Assembly (NCBI RefSeq): GCF_021462405.1
Contig: NZ_JAKEDU010000007.1
Location: 1-64,000 of the forward strand
Length of the DNA: 64,000 nucleotides
DNA from: Thermus tengchongensis
Lineage (GTDB): Bacteria > Deinococcota > Deinococci > Deinococcales > Thermaceae
Reading direction: 5' to 3'
The position numbers and the translations under genes were made by a program. Each line of letters starts with the position of its first letter. Position 1 is the stretch's first letter. Of the stretch, positions 35,910-46,058 are shown in pieces. Under the pieces are notes generated by a model, which searched no databases, was not told the DNA's origin, and saw nothing but the letters and a program-made list of their open reading frames with translations.

Positions 35910-36428
35910 TCAGCTCAGGAAGCGCACGTGGGCCAGCTGGTTCCGCTTCTTCACGCCCAGCTTCTGAAAGATGATGGAGAGGTGGGCCTTCACCGTCTTC
36001 ACCGAGATGCCAAGCTCCTTGGCGATCTCCTCGTTGCTGAGCCCAAGGGCGGCCAGGGCCGCCACCTCCTTCTCCCGCTGTGTGAGGTGGGGAAGTGGCT
36101 CCCCCACCAGGGCCGCCACCACCCGCCTTTCCGCCCAGACCTCCCCCTGGGCCACGGCCCTCAAGGCCTTTTCCAGGACCTCGAGGCCCTGGTCCGGGTA
36201 GAGGTAGCCCCTGTACCCCTTCTTCAGGGCTTGGGTTGATTGGCCCGGGTCCTTGAGGAGAATCACCGTGGGCACCGGCGGCGGGGCGGGGACCTCCCGG
36301 TCGGCCTCCACCAGGCCCACCTGGGCCAGGAGGGGGTGCTCCACCACCTCGAAGCCCCGGGCCTTCAGGGCCTCTGCCAAGGCTTCCTGCTCGGCGTAGA
36401 TGGGAAGCTGGAGCCAGACCTTCACCAT
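35910..36428 (-). CDS. LuxR-family transcription regulator
   Basis: This 172-residue protein has a C-terminal LuxR/FixJ helix-turn-helix from about 113: LTQREKEVAALAALGLSNEEIAKELGISVKTVKAHLSIIFQKLGV. The N-terminal half (VWLQLPIYAEQEALAEALKARGFEVVE ... YPDQGLEVLEKALRAVAQGE) has the outline of a receiver domain but lacks the usual phosphorylated Asp, so it is probably not controlled by phosphorylation. It sits between two large lipoprotein genes on the same strand (39 bases after one, 129 before the other), and control of these surface proteins is a fair inference. Confidence 0.88.
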   Translation of the reverse strand: MVKVWLQLPIYAEQEALAEALKARGFEVVEHPLLAQVGLVEADREVPAPPPVPTVILLKDPGQSTQALKKGYRGYLYPDQGLEVLEKALRAVAQGEVWAERRVVAALVGEPLPHLTQREKEVAALAALGLSNEEIAKELGISVKTVKAHLSIIFQKLGVKKRNQLAHVRFLS

Positions 36429-36467
36429 GGCCTGGCCCCAGTTTACCCATATCCCCTGGCTTTACCC

Positions 36468-37952
36468 CTAGCGGGTGAGGTTGAAGTAGGTCTCCGCCAG
36501 GGGGATGCCCGCGTAGGAGACCGTGGTGCGGTAGCAGCCCAGGTTCCAGCCAGCCTGGGTCTTCAGGTTGAAGATGTAGTGGCCGCTGTCGGGATCGTAG
36601 CGCCAGGCGGTGGAGCCGGTGGGGTAGTCGTTGCCCTCGATTGCCTCCCCGCTTGTGGAGTTGCAGCTGCCGGTGTAGTGGAGGACAAGGCGCAGGCCGT
36701 CGGCCAGGTCCGTGGCGGGGGTGCCGTCGGCGTAGGTGGGCGGGTAGAACTTGTGGGGGATGGCGGAGCCCCGCTTGTGGGCGCTATACGGGGCGGCCAT
36801 GCGCAAGGGGGGTAAGAAGCCTGCAGGGTTCACGTTCAGGGTCACGAAGACCTGGAAGCTGGCCTGGCTCTCGTTGGGGGTAGGGGGTGCGGCGCTTACG
36901 GGGGCGCGGTAGGTGGCGCTGTCCCTAGCAGTGCAGACCACGGTCTGGGTGGCCCCGATGGGGATGTGGCTCCCTTCCGCAGGGGTGCAGGTCACGGTTA
37001 CGGGCTCCGACACCCCGTTGGGGTCGCTGGCGGAGATGCCGAGGTCGGCAAGGCTAAGGAGCCACCCCTGGAGGTTCTGGGCGACCCGGGTCACGGTGCC
37101 GCTCGGCAGGCCAGAGAAGACGGGCGGGGTGGAGTCCTCCACGTACACGGGGAAGCTCGCGCTGGCGGAAAGTCCCCCGGAGTCGGTTACGGAGCAGGTC
37201 ACCGTGGTTTCGCCGATGGGGAAGAGGGAGCCGCTTGCTGGGGTGCAGACCACGCTCCCCGTGAGGTCCCCGTCCTCGAGGTCCGTGGCCGTGACCGAGA
37301 AGGCCACCTGGGCCCCGGCGGGGCCGGTGGCCTCTGCCAGGACGAAGTTGGGCACGGTGAGGGTAGGGGGCGTGTTGGGGGGAGGGGGGTCGGTGGCAGG
37401 GCAGGGGTTGAAGCTCACGTGGACGGTGACCTCGGACTGCCCAGGAGGTGTCTGGAGCCTTCCGGGACCGGAGCTGGGCTGGGGATCCCGGGGCTCCACC
37501 GTAAAGGCGCTGGTGCCCGTGGCAGGGGAACCCCCATTCCGCACGGTGAGCATCACCGTTTTGGGCTGGTCGCTGGCGCTTTGGAAGGTGACGGTGGCCT
37601 CATCCGACCCCACCCATGCCCCTGCCTCGTGGGTCCAGGTGGTGTAGACCTTGAAGGAGGCGGGGTAGGCCTGTCCGGGCGGTGTCTTGATGGCGTAGCT
37701 CACCTGCACCGTGCTTGGGGCCCCGTAGGCGCACCCGTCCACCGCCAGGGGGGTGGTTTGGGAGCCCACCAAGGAGGCCAGCTGGCCCTCGAGGTTCCCC
37801 TGGGGCCGGACCGCCACCCCCTTGGCGCTGGGGGCAGGGATCCCTTCCGTCACCACGATCTCCTGCGGCCCTACCTCCCCCTGTGGCCCGGAGCAGGCGG
37901 CGAGGAGAAGAAGGGCCAGCCCGCCGATAAGGGCCTTGGCATAGGGTTTCAT
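36468..37952 (-). CDS. Lipoprotein with HYR and PxKF domains
   Basis: This 494-residue exported protein has lipobox LAAC with Cys20. After a region of unknown fold (residues 40-195) come HYR-type immunoglobulin repeats: TATDLEDGDLTGSVVCTPASGSLFPIGETTVTCSVTDSGG and, after STPPVF, a second copy with VTCTPAEGSHIPIGATQTVVCTARD. Each has the paired Cys typical of HYR domains. The end (HKRGSAIPHKFYPPTYADG ... WNLGCYRTTVSYAGIP) fits a PxKF domain. Such proteins act in adhesion or cell-envelope contacts. The LuxR-type gene starts 39 bases later on the same strand. Confidence 0.87.
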   Translation of the reverse strand: MKPYAKALIGGLALLLLAACSGPQGEVGPQEIVVTEGIPAPSAKGVAVRPQGNLEGQLASLVGSQTTPLAVDGCAYGAPSTVQVSYAIKTPPGQAYPASFKVYTTWTHEAGAWVGSDEATVTFQSASDQPKTVMLTVRNGGSPATGTSAFTVEPRDPQPSSGPGRLQTPPGQSEVTVHVSFNPCPATDPPPPNTPPTLTVPNFVLAEATGPAGAQVAFSVTATDLEDGDLTGSVVCTPASGSLFPIGETTVTCSVTDSGGLSASASFPVYVEDSTPPVFSGLPSGTVTRVAQNLQGWLLSLADLGISASDPNGVSEPVTVTCTPAEGSHIPIGATQTVVCTARDSATYRAPVSAAPPTPNESQASFQVFVTLNVNPAGFLPPLRMAAPYSAHKRGSAIPHKFYPPTYADGTPATDLADGLRLVLHYTGSCNSTSGEAIEGNDYPTGSTAWRYDPDSGHYIFNLKTQAGWNLGCYRTTVSYAGIPLAETYFNLTR

Positions 37953-38007
37953 CTCGGCTTCACCTCCCCTTCATGTCCAGGCTAGGTCCTCCGCCGCCCC
38001 AAGAAAA

Positions 38008-38035
38008 CGGCCCAAAGTCCTAGGACTTTGGGCCG
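38008..38035 (-). terminator. Perfect palindrome terminator of carboxylase gene
   Basis: Bases 38008-38021 are followed directly by their exact reverse complement (38022-38035), with CCTAGG at the centre. Read on the minus strand the palindrome is followed by TTTTCTT, so it should end the carboxylase transcript 20 bases after the stop. The total lack of a loop sequence is unusual. Confidence 0.75.
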
Positions 38036-38054
38036 ACCCCGGCGCCCTCGGGTT

Positions 38055-39620
38055 TCAGAGGGGGATGTTGTCGTGCTTCTTGAAGGGCCGTTCCTCCTTT
38101 TTGTCCCAGAGCATCCGCAGGTGCCGGTAAAGGATGCGCCGGGTGTGGGTGGGGTCGATGACGTCGTCGATGTAGCCCCGGGCCGCCGCCACCCAGGGGT
38201 TGTCGAAGGCCCGCTTGTACTCCTCGATTTTCCGGCGGCGGGTTTCCTCGGGGTTGGGGGAGGACTGGATCTCCTTGCGGTAGATGATGTTGGCCGCCCC
38301 CTCGGCCCCCATCACCGCCACCGCCGCCGTGGGCCAAGCCAGGACCACGTCCGCCCCCATGTCCTTGGAGTTCATGGCCAGGTAGGCCCCCCCGTAGGCC
38401 TTGCGGGCGATGAGGGTGATCTTGGGCACCGTGGCCTCGGCGTAGGCGAAGAGCATCTTGGCCCCGTGGCGGATGATGCCCCCGTGCTCCTGGGCCACCC
38501 CGGGCAGGAACCCGGTCACGTCCACCAGGGTGAGGAGGGGGATGTTGAAGGCATCCATGGTGCGGATGAAGCGGGCGGCCTTGTCGGAGGCGTTGATGTC
38601 CAGGGCCCCGGCCATGAAGCGGGGGTTGTTGGCGATGACCCCCACGGGGTAGCCGCCAAGCCTTCCCAGGCCCACGATGATGTTCCGGGCGAAGCCCGGC
38701 TGGATCTCCAAAAACTCCCCCTCGTCCAGGAGGGTCCTGATGACCTGGTGCATGTTGTAGGGCCTTTTGGCATCCGGATGGACGATCTCCAGGAGCTCCG
38801 GAGTGGGGCGGTGGGGGTCGTCCTTGGGCTCCAGGACCGGGGGTTTTTCCCGGCTGTTTTGCGGCAGGTAGGAGAGGAGCTTTTTGATGAGGTCCAGGAC
38901 CTCCTGGTCGTCCTTGCCCTCCAGGTGGGCCACCCCGCTCCTTTCCATGTGCACCTCCGCCCCGCCCAGCTCCTCAAAGCTCACCTCCTCCCGGGTCACG
39001 CTCCGGATCACCTCGGGGCCGGTGATGAACATGTAGCTGGTCCCCCGGCTCATGAGGATGAAGTCGGTCATGGCCGGGCTGTAGACCGCTCCCCCGGCGC
39101 AGGGCCCCAGGATGGCGGAGATCTGCGGCACCACCCCGGAGTAGATGGCGTTGCGGTAGAAGACCTCCCCGTACCCGGAGAGGCTGTCCACCCCTTCTTG
39201 GATGCGGGCCCCGGCGGAGTCGTTGAGGCCGATGATGGGGGCCCCCACCTTGGCCGCCAGGTCCATGAGGCTGGCGATTTTACGCCCGTGCATCTTGCCC
39301 AAGGACCCTCCCAAGACGGTGAAGTCCTGGCTGAAGACGAAGACCAGGCGGCCCCCGATGGTGCCGTAGCCCGTCACCACCCCGTCGGCCGGGGCCTCGA
39401 GGCCCTCCATGAGCCCGGTTTCCAGGTGCTCGGCGAAGGGCATGAGCTCCACGAAACTTCCCTCGTCCAGGAGGTAGTCTATTCGCTCCCGGGCGGTGAG
39501 CTTCCCCTGCTGGTGTTGCTTGCGGATGCGCTCCTCTCCTCCCCCGAGGAGGACCCTTTTTCGCCTTTCCTCCAGCTCGGCCAGTAGCTCATCCAGGATA
39601 AGCTTAGCGTTATCGGCCAT
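38055..39620 (-). CDS. Acyl-CoA carboxylase beta subunit (propionyl-CoA type)
   Basis: This 521-residue carboxyltransferase moves CO2 from biotin to an acyl-CoA such as propionyl-CoA. The two crotonase-like halves show GSLGKMHGRKIASLMDLAAKVGAPIIGLNDSAGARIQEGVDSL and FLPGVAQEHGGIIRHGAKMLFAYAEATVPKITLI, both with the Gly-rich oxyanion loops of PccB/MmdA. MNSKDMGADVVLAWPTAAVAVMGAEGAANIIYRKE is typical of propionyl-CoA enzymes. The biotin-carrier and biotin-carboxylase subunits are not in the window. Propionyl-CoA comes from odd-chain fatty acids, fitting the fad genes nearby. Acetyl-CoA as substrate cannot be excluded. Confidence 0.92.
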   Translation of the reverse strand: MADNAKLILDELLAELEERRKRVLLGGGEERIRKQHQQGKLTARERIDYLLDEGSFVELMPFAEHLETGLMEGLEAPADGVVTGYGTIGGRLVFVFSQDFTVLGGSLGKMHGRKIASLMDLAAKVGAPIIGLNDSAGARIQEGVDSLSGYGEVFYRNAIYSGVVPQISAILGPCAGGAVYSPAMTDFILMSRGTSYMFITGPEVIRSVTREEVSFEELGGAEVHMERSGVAHLEGKDDQEVLDLIKKLLSYLPQNSREKPPVLEPKDDPHRPTPELLEIVHPDAKRPYNMHQVIRTLLDEGEFLEIQPGFARNIIVGLGRLGGYPVGVIANNPRFMAGALDINASDKAARFIRTMDAFNIPLLTLVDVTGFLPGVAQEHGGIIRHGAKMLFAYAEATVPKITLIARKAYGGAYLAMNSKDMGADVVLAWPTAAVAVMGAEGAANIIYRKEIQSSPNPEETRRRKIEEYKRAFDNPWVAAARGYIDDVIDPTHTRRILYRHLRMLWDKKEERPFKKHDNIPL

Positions 39621-39693
39621 ACTGCTTGCATGATAAACTGAGAAGCCGGGTTTGCTTCCACAGTAAGGGGGCCCGGCAGGGGAGGTGAGAGGA

Positions 39694-40119
39694 GTGAAGC
39701 GCTGGTTAGGCCTGGTCTTGTTGCTGGCGGTGGCACTTCTTGTGGTCTGGGCTGGGTACCAGGGCTATGCCCGCCTCCGGGCCCTCGAGGGCCGGGTGGC
39801 TGCCTTGGAAACCCGGGTTCAGTCTCAGGAAGAGGCCCTCAAAGCCTTGGCGGAGCGGGTGGGCAAGTTGGAAGGTGAGGTCTTCAAGGCCCCGGCTCCT
39901 CCTCTTTCCCTGCCCGAGGTGCCTCCCGCGCCTGGTGCTCCTGCTTGGCCCTACGCGGTGGGGGTGGTGGTGGCCGCAGTGCTCCTTTTCTTCCTGTTGC
40001 AGCTTCTTCGGGACAATCGGCGGCAGGAGGAGGCCAGGGGGCAAGAACCCCCTTCCCAGGAGAGCCTCGAGGCCTCCCGCATGGAGGACGAAGGAGCCCC
40101 TCCCCCCAGGAAGGGGTAG
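39694..40119 (+). CDS. Membrane protein with two helices and a coiled coil
   Basis: This 141-residue protein has an N-terminal membrane helix (WLGLVLLLAVALLVVWAGY), a coiled coil of about 45 residues with heptads (LRALEGRVAALETRVQSQEEAL and following), a Pro-rich hinge (APAPPLSLPEVPPAPGAP), a second helix (VGVVVAAVLLFFLLQLL) and a charged tail. It has no recognised family. GTG 39694 is well placed after GAGGTGAGAGGA; GTG 39685 would overlap that site. It stands alone, divergent from the carboxylase gene and ended by a strong terminator. Confidence 0.75.
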   Translation: MKRWLGLVLLLAVALLVVWAGYQGYARLRALEGRVAALETRVQSQEEALKALAERVGKLEGEVFKAPAPPLSLPEVPPAPGAPAWPYAVGVVVAAVLLFFLLQLLRDNRRQEEARGQEPPSQESLEASRMEDEGAPPPRKG

Positions 40120-40134
40120 CAGGGCCCGGCCTCC

Positions 40135-40175
40135 GGGTGGGCGGGGTGGAGGAGTACCCCTGCCCACCCTTTTTT
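40135..40175 (+). terminator. Terminator of coiled-coil membrane protein gene
   Basis: GGGTGGGCGGGGT (40135-40147) pairs with ACCCCTGCCCACCC (40056 offset: 40156-40169) with one bulged T and an 8-base loop, followed by TTTTTT. This is a strong intrinsic terminator before convergent etfA. Confidence 0.85.
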
Positions 40176-40186
40176 ACCGGCCAAGC

Positions 40187-41128
40187 CTAATCCTTTAGCC
40201 TTTTCACCGCCTGGATCAAGGCGGGGAGGACCTGGTGTACGTCCCCCACGATGCCGTAGTCGGCGTGCTTGAAGATGGGGGCCTCGGGGTCTTTGTTCAC
40301 CGCCACGATGTACTTGCTCTTGTTCATTCCCGCAAGATGCTGGACCGCCCCGGAAACTCCCAGGGCGATGTACAGGGAGGGTTGCACGGTTTTCCCCGTC
40401 TGGCCCACCTGTTCGCTGTAGGGCCGCCAGCCGGCATCCACCACCGCCCGGGTGGCTCCCACGGCCCCGCCCAGAAGGGCGGCAAGCTCCTCCACTTGCT
40501 TGAAGGCCTCGGGGCTACCCATACCCCGGCCGCCCGTGACCACCACATTTGCCTCGGTGAGGGAAACACCCTTTTTCTCCTCCTGCACCCTCTCCAGCAC
40601 CTCCACGGTGGGAACCGAGGGGATGGAAAGCGCCACCACCTGGCCCACCTGGCCCAGGGGTTCCGCCAGGGGAGTGGTGTTGGGTTTCACCGTGAGGACC
40701 ACCGGGGGAGCGCTTTTCACCTTCTGGGTCACCCGGTTCAGGTAGGCGTAACGGGTGGCGTAGACCCATTCCCCTTCCGCCCAGGACTCCAGGGTGTCCT
40801 CCAGAAGCCCCGCTTTGAGGGCATAGGCCACCCGGCCCAGGTAGGCCCGGCTCTGCCTCGAGGAGGGCGCCAGGATGGCCTTGGCCCCTGCCTTGGCCGC
40901 TTCCAGCACCCCAGCCGCCCACCGCTCGGCAGTGTAGGGGCCGAGCTCGGCCACGTAAAGGGTTTCCACGTAGCCTCGGGCCTCTTCCACGGGGGCTTGG
41001 CCTTCCGCCAAAAGCACCCCGGCCACCCCTTCTCCAAAGGCCTCGGCCAGCTTCCGGGCCCGGGTGAGGGCCTCGAGGCTCGCCTTCCTCAGCCTGCTGC
41101 CGTCGTGGTCCAGCACCACCAGGATCAT
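40187..41128 (-). CDS. etfA: Electron transfer flavoprotein alpha subunit
   Basis: This 313-residue subunit carries the FAD that accepts electrons from acyl-CoA dehydrogenases. The C-terminal FAD domain shows [67 protein letters not shown] and [17 protein letters not shown]. Length is standard. It lies 10 bases after etfB, in an operon begun by an acyl-CoA dehydrogenase gene, so the dehydrogenase and its electron acceptor are made together. Confidence 0.96.
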   Translation of the reverse strand: MILVVLDHDGSRLRKASLEALTRARKLAEAFGEGVAGVLLAEGQAPVEEARGYVETLYVAELGPYTAERWAAGVLEAAKAGAKAILAPSSRQSRAYLGRVAYALKAGLLEDTLESWAEGEWVYATRYAYLNRVTQKVKSAPPVVLTVKPNTTPLAEPLGQVGQVVALSIPSVPTVEVLERVQEEKKGVSLTEANVVVTGGRGMGSPEAFKQVEELAALLGGAVGATRAVVDAGWRPYSEQVGQTGKTVQPSLYIALGVSGAVQHLAGMNKSKYIVAVNKDPEAPIFKHADYGIVGDVHQVLPALIQAVKRLKD

Positions 41129-41138
41129 GGGCTACCTC

Positions 41139-41882
41139 CTAGATGACCTTGGCTTCCTCGTGGAGAAGCCGCACCAGCTCCTCCGCCGCTGCCGCCGGGT
41201 CCTTGCCGTCCAGGATCTTCCCCAAACGGGCCTTTTCCTGGATGCTCTCCTCCAGGATCTCCACCCTGGCCCCACCCTGGAAGGCCACCTTGCGGATCTC
41301 CTTCTTCTTGGCCTTCATGATGCCGGGCAGGGTGGGGTAGCGGGGCTCGTTCAGGCCTTGTTGCGTGGTGAAGACGGCAGGAAGCCGGACCCTCACCCAC
41401 TCGGCCCCTTCGTCCAGGTCGTGCTTGGCCTTGGCGGTTTCCCCTTCCAGCTCGAGGGCCGTGGTCCAGGCCACCACCGGCACGCCCAGGGCTTCCGCCA
41501 GGGCCCCGCCTAGGGCCTGGCTATCCCAGTCCGCCTGTTGCCCGCCCGTGAGGATGAGGGTTGGGGATTCCTCCTTCAGGATAGGGGCCAGGGCCTCGGC
41601 CACGGTCACGGGATCCGCATAGCCCTCGTAAACCACGTGGATGCCCCGATCCATCCCCATGGCCAAGGCGGTGCGGATGGCCTCCTCCGTGCGCTCCGGG
41701 CCAAAGCCCACCACGATGGCCTCGCCCCCGTGCTTCTCCTTTAGGCGAAGGGCTTCCTCCACCCCGTACTCGTCCATTTGGTCCAGGATCAAGGTGGCCC
41801 CGGAAAGGTCCACCCGATCCCCCTGGATCCTGAGCCTGCTTTCCCCATCGGGTACCTGCCTGATGACCGCCACGAACTTCAT
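41139..41882 (-). CDS. etfB: Electron transfer flavoprotein beta subunit
   Basis: This 247-residue subunit pairs with EtfA and binds AMP. Key segments are KFVAVIRQVPD at the start, NQ-type motif replaced by LILDQMDEYGVEEALRLKE, VVGFGPERTEEAIRTALAMGMDRGIHV, and LILTGGQQADWDSQALGGALAEALG. Late LPAVFTTQQGLNEPRYPTLPGIMKAKKK is the dehydrogenase-recognition loop region. It starts with ATG 41882, 10 bases after the acyl-CoA dehydrogenase stop. Confidence 0.95.
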   Translation of the reverse strand: MKFVAVIRQVPDGESRLRIQGDRVDLSGATLILDQMDEYGVEEALRLKEKHGGEAIVVGFGPERTEEAIRTALAMGMDRGIHVVYEGYADPVTVAEALAPILKEESPTLILTGGQQADWDSQALGGALAEALGVPVVAWTTALELEGETAKAKHDLDEGAEWVRVRLPAVFTTQQGLNEPRYPTLPGIMKAKKKEIRKVAFQGGARVEILEESIQEKARLGKILDGKDPAAAAEELVRLLHEEAKVI

Positions 41883-41892
41883 CCCTCACCTC

Positions 41893-43038
<1,146 letters not shown>

Positions 43039-43084
43039 AACCTCCTCCTTGGCGGCCTGCCAGGGGTGGGGCCTAGGGCCCGCT

Positions 43085-43101
43085 CTTTGACCCAGTCTAA
43101 G
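43085..43101 (-). promoter_or_regulatory. FadR-like operator on acd promoter
   Basis: On the plus strand CTTTGACCCAGTCTAAG, with clear dyad symmetry (CTTnGACnnnGTCnAAG). It covers the whole -10 hexamer of acd and differs from the fad copy at two of 17 bases. Covering the -10 is what I recall being described for T. thermophilus FadR operators. Confidence 0.7.
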
Positions 43102-43122
43102 ATTTTGCCCACCCCCTTGCAA
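43094..43122 (-). promoter_or_regulatory. Promoter of acd-etfB-etfA
   Basis: Minus strand TTGCAA (43117-43122), 17-base spacer, TAGACT (43094-43099). The leader to the ATG at 43038 would be about 50 bases and holds a strong AAGGAGGAGG ribosome site. Confidence 0.65.
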
Positions 43123-43151
43123 CCCCGCCCCCATGCTACCATTGGAGGCAG

Positions 43152-46058
43152 ATGAGAGCCTCGGGCCAGCTGGAGATCCTTGGACGCTTCCAGAGAGCCT
43201 TATTAAGAGATTTGGAGCCCGTGCAAATACTTCGCAACCTCCTCGAGGTGGCCACGGAGGAAGGGGTGGAGCGGGCAGCCCTCTTCCTCTACCGCCGGGA
43301 AACCCGGGAGCTTATGGGAGAGGTGGCCTCGGGCCGGGGCCGCCACTATACGGTTTCCGCCATCGCCCTTCCCCTATACGCAAAGGGGCCTGTGCAGGAG
43401 GCCTTTTTCGCTGAGGGCCCTGTGCGGCGGGGAGAGGAATGGCTTTTGCCGGTGGTGGGGGAGGAGGCCTCCTACTGCTGGGCCGATCCCGAGGCCCGCT
43501 GTACGGTCCGCCCCCGGGCCACCTGGGAAACCCGCTTCCTGGTCTGTCCCAGTTGCCCTTACTTTGCGCCCAAGGGGGTGTTGAGCCTGGAAGGAGTCCC
43601 CCAGATCCTGAGGCCTCTTCTGCCCCTTCTGGCCCAGCTTACGGCCCTGGCCTTGAAAAACGGAGAGCTCCTGTCGGAACGAAACCGGGCTTTGGCCGAG
43701 CTTTCCCGCCATGCGGAGGCCTTATCCCACGTGAGCGCCTTGGCCCGGGAGGTGGTCAGGGCCCTGGAGCCCGCTGCCGTGCTGGAAACCCTGGCCCAGG
43801 CCCTTTCAGGGCGCTTTGGTTTCTTCCGGGTGACCGTGGCCCTGGTGAAGGGGGAGAAGGGCAAGGACTACCTGGAGGGCTACCTCACGGTGCGGGGAAA
43901 AGACGTGTACTGGACGGAGGGCATCAGCCGCATCCGCCTGTCCCTGGCTTCTTCTCCGGATCCCCTGGCCAAGGCGGTGCGGGAACGGAGGACCCTGGTT
44001 GTGGCAAGGGAGAGCCTGCCCCCGGAAGTGGCCCAGGAGATGGGTCCCAGCGTGGCCTTTGTCCCCATCCTGGCTGAGGAAGAGGCCTTGGGGGCGGTGT
44101 CCGTGGACCACGGGCCTGGGGGGCCAGGGGTGAGCGAGGCGGAGGTGCGTTACGTGGAGCTCCTTGCGGGCGTGGCGGGGGTGGCCCTCAGGAATGCCCA
44201 GCTTTACCGGGAAAAGAAGGAGCTTTCCCTGGCCTTGGCTGCGGAGCGGGGGCGGCTTTTCCAGGTTCTGGAGGAGCTTCCCGACGGCGTGGTGGTGCTT
44301 TTTGGTTCCGAGGGTTTTGCCAACGGAAAGGCCCGCCAGGCGCTTGCCGTGGGGTCCACGGTGTCCCTCGAGGACCTGCCCGCAGCCCTAGGGCCTGCCT
44401 TGGAAGGAGGAAGGCTGGAGTTCAGCCTGAGAGGGGCTACGTATAGCGTCCGGGGAAAACAGGTGGGGGAGATGCGGGTCTTGGTTCTCCACGACATCAC
44501 TGAGCGCACCCGTATGGAAAGGGCCCTGAGGGAGCAGGTGGCCTTCACCCAGACCTTGGTGGACCTGGCCAAGGAAGCCTTGCGCCAGCCGGGTCTCGCT
44601 CCGTTGACCGGCGCCATCGTCAAGCGTCTGCAAGCCCTCTTTGGCGCGGATGAGGGGTTGCTCTTGGCGGAGGAGGGGGGTAGCCAAAGGGTGCTTTACA
44701 GCACTTGTGCCCTTCCTGGACCCCTTCCCCGGCCCAATCTTCTGGAAAAAGCCCTTATGGAGGGAAAGCCCCTGGGGGCAGGGGTCCTGGAGGTACAGGA
44801 TTGCGGGGTGGCGCAGACGCTGGGCCTTCAGAGCGCCTTGGTGGTTCCCTTCCGGGCGGGGGGGTTCCGGGGTGGACTCTTGCTGGGCTTTCAGCGGGAG
44901 AGGCGTTTTTCCGATAGGCTCCTCTCCCGGCTGGATCAGGTGGGGACCCTGCTGGCTTTGGTGCTGGAAAAGGCCCGCTTTTTGGAACTGCTGGAGGCCG
45001 AGGAGGAGCGCCTCAAGGCGCTTTTAGAGCACTCCCAGGGCGTGGTCTACGTGCTGGATGGGGAAGGGTTTATCCGTTATGTGAGCCCCAGCGTGGGCCC
45101 GGTGCTGGGCTATGACCCCGAAGGGTACAAAAGCGCTCCCTTAAGGGCCCTGGATTTCGTCCACCCTGAGGACCGAGCGCTGGCGGAGGCCCTGTTCTAC
45201 GAGCTTTTGAGCCACCCGGGGGAGGTCCTCACCGGGGAGTTCCGGGTCCTTCACGCGGACGGCACCGCGATTCCCGTGGAGGCCTGGGGGCGGAACCTCC
45301 TGGCTGACCCCCGGGTGCAAGGGGTGGTGGTGGACCTGCACGACCTCCGTCCCAGGCTGGAGGCCGAGCGGCTTAAGGGGGAGTTCATCGCCGCCGTAAG
45401 CCACGAGCTCCGCACCCCTTTGGCGGTGATCATGGGCCTGGCCGAGCTTCTTCGCGAAGAGGGGCTTTCTCCCTCGGCCCGGGAGTCGGTGGACCTTATC
45501 CTGGAAAGCGCCTTCCGGCTCAAGACCATGGTGGATAACCTCCTGGACACCAGCCGCCTCGAGGCCGGCCGCTTTGAGGTGAGCCGAAGACCCGTGAACC
45601 TGAGGCCCCTTCTTCAGGACCTGGCCAGGAGCTTCCAGGGGGTGGCCCGGCTTTCGGGGGTGGAGTTCCGCGTGGAGGTGGCCGAGCTGCCCGTGATGGA
45701 GGCTGACCCTGACCGCCTGGTGCAGGTGGTGGGCAACCTGCTTTCCAACGCCTTCAAGTTCACCCCGCCGGGCGGGCAAGTCTGTCTTCGGGCCCGGCAG
45801 GAAGGGGATAGGGTGCTCCTGGAGGTGGAGGACACGGGTCCCGGCATTCCCAAGGAGGAGCTTCCCAAGCTCTTCCAACGCTACGCCCGGGCCAAGAACG
45901 CCCAGACCCGGGGGGTTTCGGGCACGGGGCTTGGCCTTTTCATTTCCAAGCACATCGTGGAGGCCCATGGGGGCCAGATTGAGGTGGAAAGCGAGGAGGG
46001 AAAAGGAAGCCTCTTTAGGGTTATCCTGCCTGTATATGGCCCGCATCCTTCTGGTTGA
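43152..46058 (+). CDS. Multi-domain sensor histidine kinase with Cys4 GAF domain
   Basis: This 968-residue kinase has no membrane segment and is likely cytosolic. Order: GAF 1 (about 10-160) with Cys109, Cys117, Cys132 and Cys135 in C-x7-C-x14-C-x2-C; GAF 2 (185-350); a PAS-like domain ending HDITERTRME near 455; a third GAF (465-620); PAS with GFIRYVSPSVGPVLGYDPEGY (630-745); HisKA with phosphorylated His751 in VSHELRTPLA; and an ATPase end with NLLSNAFKF, DTGPGIP and GTGLGLF. The Cys pattern is close to that of iron-sulfur GAF sensors such as staphylococcal AirS, so oxygen or redox sensing is inferred. It overlaps the response regulator gene by 23 bases. Confidence 0.92.
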   Translation: MRASGQLEILGRFQRALLRDLEPVQILRNLLEVATEEGVERAALFLYRRETRELMGEVASGRGRHYTVSAIALPLYAKGPVQEAFFAEGPVRRGEEWLLPVVGEEASYCWADPEARCTVRPRATWETRFLVCPSCPYFAPKGVLSLEGVPQILRPLLPLLAQLTALALKNGELLSERNRALAELSRHAEALSHVSALAREVVRALEPAAVLETLAQALSGRFGFFRVTVALVKGEKGKDYLEGYLTVRGKDVYWTEGISRIRLSLASSPDPLAKAVRERRTLVVARESLPPEVAQEMGPSVAFVPILAEEEALGAVSVDHGPGGPGVSEAEVRYVELLAGVAGVALRNAQLYREKKELSLALAAERGRLFQVLEELPDGVVVLFGSEGFANGKARQALAVGSTVSLEDLPAALGPALEGGRLEFSLRGATYSVRGKQVGEMRVLVLHDITERTRMERALREQVAFTQTLVDLAKEALRQPGLAPLTGAIVKRLQALFGADEGLLLAEEGGSQRVLYSTCALPGPLPRPNLLEKALMEGKPLGAGVLEVQDCGVAQTLGLQSALVVPFRAGGFRGGLLLGFQRERRFSDRLLSRLDQVGTLLALVLEKARFLELLEAEEERLKALLEHSQGVVYVLDGEGFIRYVSPSVGPVLGYDPEGYKSAPLRALDFVHPEDRALAEALFYELLSHPGEVLTGEFRVLHADGTAIPVEAWGRNLLADPRVQGVVVDLHDLRPRLEAERLKGEFIAAVSHELRTPLAVIMGLAELLREEGLSPSARESVDLILESAFRLKTMVDNLLDTSRLEAGRFEVSRRPVNLRPLLQDLARSFQGVARLSGVEFRVEVAELPVMEADPDRLVQVVGNLLSNAFKFTPPGGQVCLRARQEGDRVLLEVEDTGPGIPKEELPKLFQRYARAKNAQTRGVSGTGLGLFISKHIVEAHGGQIEVESEEGKGSLFRVILPVYGPHPSG

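Noticed and set aside
39633-39648. Weak FadR-like site before the carboxylase gene
   Set aside because: Only the central ACTGAG and a few flanking bases match the fad operator; too little for a claim.
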